The notes below the pieces were generated by a model, which worked only from the letters and a program-made list of their open reading frames with translations, was not told where the DNA came from and searched no databases. Shown here piece after piece: positions 8,301 through 11,410 of a DNA stretch of 11,410 bases (position 1 is its first letter; every line of letters starts with the position of its first letter). Made by a program: the position numbers and the translations under genes. This DNA is from Deltaproteobacteria bacterium. GTDB lineage: Bacteria; Myxococcota_A; UBA796; UBA9615. The DNA is taken from contig JAJDAI010000176.1 in the NCBI GenBank assembly GCA_029261955.1, positions 1-11,410 of the forward strand. The letters are read 5' to 3'.

Positions 8301-8633
8301 CACCCGCCCGCCGGTGATGACGCCCTCGGCGTCCAGGCCGACGAGGGTCGACAGGGGCTTGCCGGAGTAGCCCTTGATGTCGACGACGTGGTTGGAGAGG
8401 ACCACCCAGCCGACGACGGTCCCGTCCTCGGCGTAGCCCACGGCGTAGGGCTTCTTGTCAGGCCGCTCGAAGCGAACCGCTCCGGGCAGGACTGTCGAGC
8501 ACGGCTGGCCTTCGACGCAGCTCAGCTCCTGGGGGGAGCCGTCTACGCCGGGCCGAGCGACGCCCTGACTCGTGGCCACCCCGGGGAGCAGGGTGGCCAC
8601 GAACAGGGCGCATAGGGCAAGTCGAAGGGACAT
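5358..8633 (-). CDS. nosR-nosD: NosR-NosD fusion protein (N2O reductase maturation and electron supply)
   Basis: 1091 residues from ATG 8631-8633 in one unbroken frame. Residues 1-22 are a signal peptide. Residues ~60-190 form the NosR FMN-binding domain; DIVSGATVT (157-165) fits the D-x3-GA-T-x-T flavinylation motif with T165 as likely FMN acceptor (needs an ApbE enzyme, not in this window). Five membrane segments lie near 398-416, 430-448, 478-495, 533-549 and 574-592, with the NosR hallmarks CGWICP (496-501) and CRYICP (596-601). Two 4Fe-4S motifs follow: C623/C627/C630/C634 and C650/C653/C656/C666. A hydrophobic stretch at ~684-703 ending in AQA-A then leads into NosD (704-1091): right-handed beta-helix repeats and the NosD end motif NYWSDHLGWDQDGDGVGD (1015-1032). 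Separate NosR is usually ~700 and NosD ~430 residues, so both modules are nearly full length. nosZ lies 45 bases upstream; nosF overlaps its stop. NosR is known to be needed for NosZ activity and expression, NosD for CuZ assembly. Confidence 0.93.
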   Translation of the reverse strand: MSLRLALCALFVATLLPGVATSQGVARPGVDGSPQELSCVEGQPCSTVLPGAVRFERPDKKPYAVGYAEDGTVVGWVVLSNHVVDIKGYSGKPLSTLVGLDAEGVITGGRVVHHTEPILLVGIPTQKLHDFVDEHAGVHVDEKVIVGGHGTEGRNVDIVSGATVTVLAESRTILDSARVLAQDVGILKMRPRVAGEFVTEPEPWTWQQILDKKAIGHLRVTHADMKIDGDEDFVDLYFAIADAPQVGEPLVGKYMWRKAMAKLQEGEHLVVVYGNGSNSFKGSGFVRGGIFDRVRIEQGLRSVHFRDLDYTALNQPEAVGAPHFKEGALFVAREGGLDPGEAFEFVFLGNTFDLKGGFSRDFHTFEATWRAPKSVYRLTGPNPDDAIWKAAWGAKPWTTAAVVLYLLAVIGVFAGRRWVTASMHRLERLHLGFLLTSFIVLGLGLSLQPSVTQLLTLAGAVVGEWRWGLFLSDPLLFTTWIFIGIVTVIWGRGVFCGWICPYGAISELLFKLGRKLKLPEYELPDPVHLKARFLRYVVFGVLLTAYLLDAETGERMAEVEPFKSTFFVAPWTRHFALFAYWSVLLIACFFWWRPFCRYICPLGAALAIPSSFRLSGPYRRDFCATGCKICPRGCEPKAIRKDGSIDARECLNCWECEANYHDDEVCPPLVQIRRKNLKAAKAPSVSAGGVALLALGLCSGAQAAEVLVTDDVQAAIDSAEVGDTVVLPEGVWAGPAVVNKAITLSSRGGVLDGGGEGTVLRIEAAGAVVDGLQITNSGNDRGGPDACVYIATGAEGVVVRDSLLRDCLFGVWVHEGRGVQILDNDIAGRVDIVSPSNRGNGVHLFDGRELVVRGNTVRRARDGVYVSATHNSLIEANVLEDLRYGIHYMYSFDNTVKANITRRNTSGIALMQSMRLIIEDNISSDNESHGILFRDVQYTRVAGNTVERNGEGLFFFSSLDDEIVNNRIAHNVIGARVWAGTERNIIKGNSFIGNQQQVFYVARDSQEWGDEEGGNYWSDHLGWDQDGDGVGDRPYRVDSLLSRLTYEYPAAVLLLHSPTLELITRLQARMPQLLVPTVIDRHPLMTPDGSP
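6522..6593 (-). other. Junction of the NosR and NosD modules: internal signal-peptide-like segment
   Basis: This covers residues 681-704 of the fusion. A positively charged stretch (RRKNLKAAK, 673-681) precedes a hydrophobic run (GGVALLALGL) and then CSGAQA, followed by A704-E705: the layout of a classical signal peptide with an A-x-A cleavage site after A703. No Met codon occurs here. The only nearby alternative start, GTG at 6564-6566 (V690), falls inside the hydrophobic run and has no Shine-Dalgarno, so separate translation of NosD is unlikely. Because the preceding iron-sulfur part should be cytoplasmic, this segment would carry NosD to the periplasm. Confidence 0.7.
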
Positions 8634-8678
8634 AGATCCAGGCTTGTAGCCCGTCTGGGCCCCTGTTGCTCTGACGGC

Positions 8679-10598
8679 TCAGGCTTCGACGAACATCCGG
8701 CCGCGCATCTCCAGGTGGAGGGCGTGGCAGAACCAGTTGCAGTAGTACCAGTACACACCGGGCTGGCTGGAGGCCGTGAAGGTGATGGACTGGGTGTCCT
8801 GCGCGTTGACGATCATCGAGACGTCGTGCTGGCACATCGCGAAGCCGTGCGTCAGGTCCTGCACGTTGTCGATGTTGCTCATGATGATCTGCACCTCATC
8901 CCCGGCCTTCACCGAGAACTCGTTCATGCCGAACTTCGGAGCCTGAGAGGTGATGTAGATCCGGACCTTGTTGCCGCCCTTGCGGATGACCTTGTTGGTC
9001 GACTGCAGCTCGACGCCGTCCTCCTTCGCCCATGCCTCGTACATCGCGAAGCGCTCGTCCTTGCGGTCCTGGACCTGGATCGTCTCGATGATGTCGCGAC
9101 GGACGATGACCGCGTCGTGCGGCTCGCTGAAGGTCGGGCCATCGTGGACCACCTCGAGCTGGTCGCCGGAGATGTCGATGAGCTGGTCGTTCTCGGGGTG
9201 CAGCATGCCGACCGGCAGGAAGCGGTCCTTGCTGAACTTGCAGAGCGCGACGAGCCACTTGCCGTCGGCTTCCTTCGTCTCGGACATCGACGCGTTGGTG
9301 TGGCCCACCTGGTAGTGGACGTCGACCTTCGCGCGGATGGGGTTGGCGCTGCCGCCGCCGTACTGGTCGATGGCGTCGGCGATGTTCCACTTCGTCATCA
9401 CCGAGTCGATGAAGATCGAGGTGTAGGCGTTGCCCCGGTTGTCGAACGCGGTGTGCAGCGGTCCGAGGCCCACTTCGGGCTCGGCGACGACGCAGTCACG
9501 CGGCTTGATCTTGCCGGCGAAGGCGTCGGCGATCTTGTCGATCTGCACGACCGAGACGGTCGGGGAGAGCTTGCCGGCGCAGCAGGCGTACTTGCCGGTG
9601 GGGTCGATGTTCACACCGTGCGGGCTCTTCGGCACCGGGATGCGCATGACGTAGACGCTGTCCGCGCCGCGGGCGTCCACGACCGGGACCTTGCTGTTGC
9701 CGACCGTGATGGTCTTGCCCTCGGCCACGGCCTTCTCGATCTCGGCCAGGTTGAAGACGTAGAGGTGGTCGAGGTCCGCCGCCATCATCTCCTCGAGCGT
9801 CACGCCGCCCTCGGAGTTGTAGCAACAGGCGAAGCTGTACTTGCCCTCGTAGTCCGTGGCGCACAGGTCGAGGTTGCCCTCCACCATGACCTGCCACTTC
9901 ACTTCCATGGTCTCGCCGTCGACGGCGGTGTGCATGGCGGCGTACTTGCTCGGGTCCTTCATGTCCCGGCCGTCGTTGACCTGCGGGGTGCGGAACTCCG
10001 AGTTGCACAGGACGAGGCCCGTCTTGTGGCGCTGCGGGAAGATGCCGTGCGTGCCCTGGCTGTTGGGAATCTCGACGATCTTGTCGCATTCCATGGTGGC
10101 CAGGCGGATCCGCGCGAGGCGGGCCGTGAGCTTGTCGTTCACGTAGGCGTAGCGGCCGTCGTAGGTGCCGTCCTTGTAGGACAGATGCACGTGGTGGGTG
10201 TCGCCGGCCATGCGGCCGCCGAGGAGCTTCTTGCTGAAGTCGGTGGCTCCCCAGCCCGTGGCGCTCTCGCGGTTGAAGACGGGGATGCGCTTGAGCTCGC
10301 GCATGGACGGGACGCCCATGATGCGGACCTCACCCGACTGACCGCCCGACCAGAAGCCGTAGTAGTCGTCCATCTGACCCGGGGCGACGTGGCTCGAGGG
10401 AGCCTTGTGCGCGGGAGCAGCGGCGGGGGTGGGGGTCGCAGCGGGCTCCGCAGCGGGCTGGCAGCCGGCCATCGGCCAGGCGACGGCGCTCGTGCCGACA
10501 ACGGCACCGGCGCCCATCAGGAAGCGGCGGCGGCTGTTGGTGCGCTCGGGAACGACGACCTCGGAGGTCGCCTCGGTGGGGGTCTTCTTTTCGGTCAT
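8679..10598 (-). CDS. nosZ: Nitrous oxide reductase NosZ (clade I type, Tat signal plus lipobox)
   Basis: 639 residues from ATG 10596-10598 with GGAGG 5 bases upstream. It reduces N2O to N2 in the periplasm. The N-terminus has a Tat motif SRRRFLM (22-28), a hydrophobic run, then MAGC (C46), which reads as a lipobox, and an Ala/Pro-rich tether to about residue 72. The seven CuZ histidines are all visible: H135 and H136 (DTHH), H184 (THG), H327 (PHG), H382 (LHTAF), H433 (GHTN), H494 (EPHD). The C-terminal cupredoxin domain has all CuA ligands: H584, then C620, W622, C624, H628 and M631 in CNWFCHALHLEM. Overall sequence and the Tat signal fit clade I (Pseudomonas/alphaproteobacterial type), in line with the NosR module next door. 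Two Cys pairs (C258-C259, C339-C340) are unusual compared with the clade I sequences I remember. First gene of the operon. Confidence 0.97.
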   Translation of the reverse strand: MTEKKTPTEATSEVVVPERTNSRRRFLMGAGAVVGTSAVAWPMAGCQPAAEPAATPTPAAAPAHKAPSSHVAPGQMDDYYGFWSGGQSGEVRIMGVPSMRELKRIPVFNRESATGWGATDFSKKLLGGRMAGDTHHVHLSYKDGTYDGRYAYVNDKLTARLARIRLATMECDKIVEIPNSQGTHGIFPQRHKTGLVLCNSEFRTPQVNDGRDMKDPSKYAAMHTAVDGETMEVKWQVMVEGNLDLCATDYEGKYSFACCYNSEGGVTLEEMMAADLDHLYVFNLAEIEKAVAEGKTITVGNSKVPVVDARGADSVYVMRIPVPKSPHGVNIDPTGKYACCAGKLSPTVSVVQIDKIADAFAGKIKPRDCVVAEPEVGLGPLHTAFDNRGNAYTSIFIDSVMTKWNIADAIDQYGGGSANPIRAKVDVHYQVGHTNASMSETKEADGKWLVALCKFSKDRFLPVGMLHPENDQLIDISGDQLEVVHDGPTFSEPHDAVIVRRDIIETIQVQDRKDERFAMYEAWAKEDGVELQSTNKVIRKGGNKVRIYITSQAPKFGMNEFSVKAGDEVQIIMSNIDNVQDLTHGFAMCQHDVSMIVNAQDTQSITFTASSQPGVYWYYCNWFCHALHLEMRGRMFVEA

Positions 10599-10603
10599 GG
10601 GAT

Positions 10604-10608
10604 CCTCC
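10604..10608 (-). promoter_or_regulatory. nosZ ribosome binding site
   Basis: GGAGG on the minus strand, 5 bases before ATG 10596-10598. It is the strongest Shine-Dalgarno in the operon, in keeping with high synthesis of the catalytic subunit relative to the downstream coupled genes. Confidence 0.8.
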
Positions 10609-10636
10609 GGGGGACAATCCCCGTGGTGGGCCGTTG

Positions 10637-10653
10637 AGCAAGAGCCGGGCCAG
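10637..10653 (-). promoter_or_regulatory. Sigma-54-type (-24/-12) promoter for nosZ
   Basis: The minus strand reads CTGGCCCGGCTCTTGCT. Against the sigma-54 consensus YTGGCACGRNNNTTGCW it differs at a single position (C for A). The GG and GC elements have the required 10-base separation. Taking the C of TTGC as -12, transcription would start near 10626, giving a 28-base leader that contains the GGAGG ribosome site. No sigma-70 pair of comparable quality is seen before nosZ. Sigma-54 promoters need an enhancer-binding activator; repeats upstream (10656-10727) are candidate sites. The match is by eye and its activity is inferred. Confidence 0.65.
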
Positions 10654-10655
10654 AT

Positions 10656-10667
10656 CGCGAGATCGCG
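10656..10667. repeat. 12-base inverted repeat next to the nosZ promoter
   Basis: CGCGA-GA-TCGCG, perfect 5-base arms, lying directly upstream of the -24 element. It also forms part of a short tandem GATCGCG copy (10653-10667). Candidate operator or a by-product of GC-rich sequence. Confidence 0.4.
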
Positions 10668-10699
10668 GCGGCAAGTCGTACCTGCGGCGGAATGTCGCA
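10665..10699. repeat. Imperfect 16-base direct repeats upstream of nosZ
   Basis: GCGGCGGCAAGTCGTA (10665-10680) and GCGGCGGAATGTCGCA (10684-10699) agree at 13 of 16 positions, with start points 19 bases apart, close to two helical turns. They lie about 40-73 bases upstream of the predicted nosZ transcription start, so they are candidate binding sites for a regulator. Confidence 0.45.
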
Positions 10700-10715
10700 G
10701 GCGATCAAGTTACAG

Positions 10716-10727
10716 ATTCGGATGAAT
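10716..10727. repeat. ATTC-N4-GAAT inverted repeat in an AT-rich patch
   Basis: ATTCGGATGAAT has perfect 4-base arms around a 4-base spacer, in the only AT-rich stretch (about 10703-10730) of the intergenic region. Its centre is about 95 bases upstream of the predicted sigma-54 start, within the range where enhancer-binding proteins usually act. Its short arms make chance occurrence possible. Confidence 0.35.
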
Positions 10728-10944
10728 ATGTCCGCTGAACCCCGCCCATTCGTGCCACCCGGCACAAATTCGGGGGCCCAGGGCTGTGGCCAAAGGCACA
10801 GGAGCAGTGCGATCTGGCCACGTCTCCACTTCGACCCGAAAGGCGGGGGGCCGCTGTCCATTCCAGGTGGCGCGTGCGCCGACCAAGCGGGTGGCGCGAA
10901 TCAGCCGCTGGTACAGTCGAGGCCGTTCTGCGCGTTGCTGCCCC

Positions 10945-10956
10945 GGGGAGATCCCC
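10945..10956. repeat. GGGGA-GA-TCCCC inverted repeat upstream of the kinase
   Basis: Perfect 5-base arms with a GA spacer, 73 bases before the proposed kinase start. It shares the central GAGATC and the same 12-base architecture with the palindrome beside the nosZ promoter (10656-10667). It could be an operator; no T-tract follows, so it is not a typical terminator. Confidence 0.3.
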
Positions 10957-10970
10957 TGCTTCTTCGGGCA

Positions 10971-11005
10971 GATTCGGCGCGGGGCCCCGGCGATTCGGCG
11001 CGAGG
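10971..11005 (+). repeat. Direct repeat pair in front of the kinase gene
   Basis: GATTCGGCGCG occurs exactly at 10971-10981 and 10992-11002; extended to 14 bases (10971-10984 and 10992-11005) the copies differ at one position. The period is 21 bases, two helical turns, and the pair ends 23 bases before the ATG at 11029, overlapping where a promoter or leader would lie. Candidate tandem operator. Confidence 0.5.
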
Positions 11006-11017
11006 AACCGGGTTGTT

Positions 11018-11023
11018 GGAGGT
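11018..11023 (+). promoter_or_regulatory. Kinase ribosome binding site
   Basis: GGAGGT, 5 bases before ATG 11029. It decides this start over the later in-frame ATGs at 11056, 11080 and 11131, although GGGAG before 11056 is also usable. Confidence 0.65.
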
Positions 11024-11028
11024 GTCGC

Positions 11029-11410
11029 ATGGCGACGGGCAGGGCTGGGAGCGACATGCCGGGAGACGGCACGAAAGGCATGAGTGGCCTCTCGACCGGG
11101 GCGTACCGCGCCGCGGGCGCTCCCCTGGCCATGCCTCAGCCCGGCGAGAACTTCGCCGGCCGATACGCGATCGAGAAGCTGCTCGGCCGCGGTGGCATGG
11201 GCGAGGTCTACCTCGCGCTGCAGTCGCCCTTGAACCGCCAGGTCGCGCTCAAGATCCTCAAGCCGCCCGAGAGCATCGAAGACGATCCGAACTTCGACGC
11301 GCGCTTCCTGCGCGAGGCCGCCGCCGCCGCCCGGCTCCAGCACCCCAACACCATCACGGTCTACGACTTCGGCCAGGACGAGAAAGGCCGGCTCTACATC
11401 GTCATGGAGT
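11029..11410 (+). CDS. PknB-type Ser/Thr protein kinase, N-terminal part (cut by window edge)
   Basis: 127 codons are visible before the right edge. After a ~40-residue Gly/Ala/Pro-containing N-terminal stretch the kinase domain begins (residues ~44 on: RYAIEKLLGRGGMGEVYLAL). Seen features: glycine-rich loop GRGGMGEVY (53-61), VALKIL with the ATP-anchoring lysine K75, and the helix-C glutamate E96 in FLREA, followed by LQHPNTITVYDFG and the hinge start IVME. These are classic features of bacterial Hanks-type kinases of the PknB group, abundant in Myxococcota and Planctomycetota. The catalytic loop, activation loop and any sensor or FHA/TPR domains lie outside the window. It is transcribed divergently from nosZ across a shared 430-base region; a regulatory link with the nos operon is possible but unproven. 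Confidence 0.92.
   Translation, partial: MATGRAGSDMPGDGTKGMSGLSTGAYRAAGAPLAMPQPGENFAGRYAIEKLLGRGGMGEVYLALQSPLNRQVALKILKPPESIEDDPNFDARFLREAAAAARLQHPNTITVYDFGQDEKGRLYIVME

Larger units (their letters stand above)
10599..11028. other. 430-base divergent intergenic region between nosZ and the kinase gene
   Basis: No convincing gene is seen. The open frames crossing it run into coding sequence of the kinase or lack family features. The nosZ-proximal third holds the sigma-54-type promoter and repeats described separately. The middle (about 10740-10890) contains an inverted repeat GTGCC-ACCC-GGCAC (10752-10765) without a T-run. The kinase-proximal part holds a GGGGA-GA-TCCCC palindrome (10945-10956) and an 11- to 14-base direct repeat pair (10971-11005). 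No clear sigma-70 promoter for the kinase could be chosen. Confidence 0.6.

Noticed and set aside
5388..8615. 1075-codon open frame on the + strand opposite the nosR-nosD fusion
   Set aside because: It is the antisense shadow of a GC-rich gene; its translation is low-complexity (Asp, Val, His, Ala, Arg rich) with no domain motifs, while the minus strand has clear NosR and NosD signatures.
8649..8660. Small hairpin (GCCC-GTCT-GGGC) in the 45-base gap between nosZ and the nosR-nosD fusion
   Set aside because: A 4-base stem is expected by chance in DNA this GC-rich, and no T-run follows.
8715..10637. 640-codon open frame on the + strand opposite nosZ
   Set aside because: Antisense shadow with repetitive Val/Asp/His/Arg/Leu composition; every NosZ copper ligand is encoded on the other strand.
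10695..10708. FNR/CRP-type box around ATCAA (10704-10708)
   Set aside because: Only one half-site matches TTGAT-N4-ATCAA; the other half has two of five bases.
10742..10757. Second sigma-54-like site on the minus strand (TGGCACG at 10751-10757)
   Set aside because: The -24 box is perfect, but the GC that would be the -12 element is one base too close and the TT is missing, so it should not work as a promoter.
10752..10765. GTGCC-ACCC-GGCAC hairpin as a terminator
   Set aside because: Only 5-base arms and no T-run on either strand; it also lies between divergent genes where no terminator is needed.
10705..11343. 212-codon minus-strand frame across the intergenic region and the kinase
   Set aside because: It overlaps the kinase domain coding sequence and has no recognisable features or ribosome site.

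Overview
The window is GC-rich bacterial DNA (visibly high-GC third codon positions, GTG/TTG/CTG starts, few A/T runs). Its core is a complete or near-complete nitrous oxide reductase (nos) operon on the minus strand. The clade I-type NosZ with a twin-arginine signal, a NosR module, a sigma-54-type promoter, a divergent PknB-like Ser/Thr kinase and a B12-type radical SAM enzyme together suggest a myxobacterium-like (Myxococcota/'deltaproteobacterial') or similar environmental bacterium. That placement is inference; there is no rRNA or other marker here.

Layout. (1) 1-275, + strand: the 3' end of an unidentified gene, apparently coupled to (2) 272-1654, + strand, a cobalamin-binding-domain radical SAM protein. 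(3) Converging on it after only 7 bases, 1662-3128, - strand, is a polytopic GT-C-like membrane protein. (4) 3150-10598, - strand, is the nos operon, read from right to left: nosZ, a nosR-nosD gene fusion, nosF, nosY, nosL. The last four form a chain of 4-base stop/start overlaps, and the GT-C-like gene follows nosL by only 21 bases, so it may be co-transcribed. (5) 10599-11028 is a 430-base divergent intergenic region holding a near-consensus sigma-54 (-24/-12) promoter aimed at nosZ, inverted and direct repeats upstream of it, and a separate pair of direct repeats in front of (6) 11029-11410, + strand, the N-terminal part of a PknB-type protein kinase cut by the window edge.

How the genes work together. 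NosZ (periplasmic, CuA and CuZ copper centres, all ligands present) reduces N2O to N2. The NosR half of the fusion (periplasmic FMN domain, membrane segments with two CxxxCP motifs, cytoplasmic 4Fe-4S clusters) should support electron supply and NosZ activity. The NosD half (beta-helix) with the NosFY ABC transporter and the NosL copper-binding lipoprotein should mature the CuZ centre.

The most unusual points are the in-frame fusion of NosR to NosD through what looks like a retained NosD signal peptide, a NosZ that carries both a Tat motif and a lipobox (so may be membrane-tethered), and a sigma-54-type promoter where FNR/CRP-family control would normally be expected.
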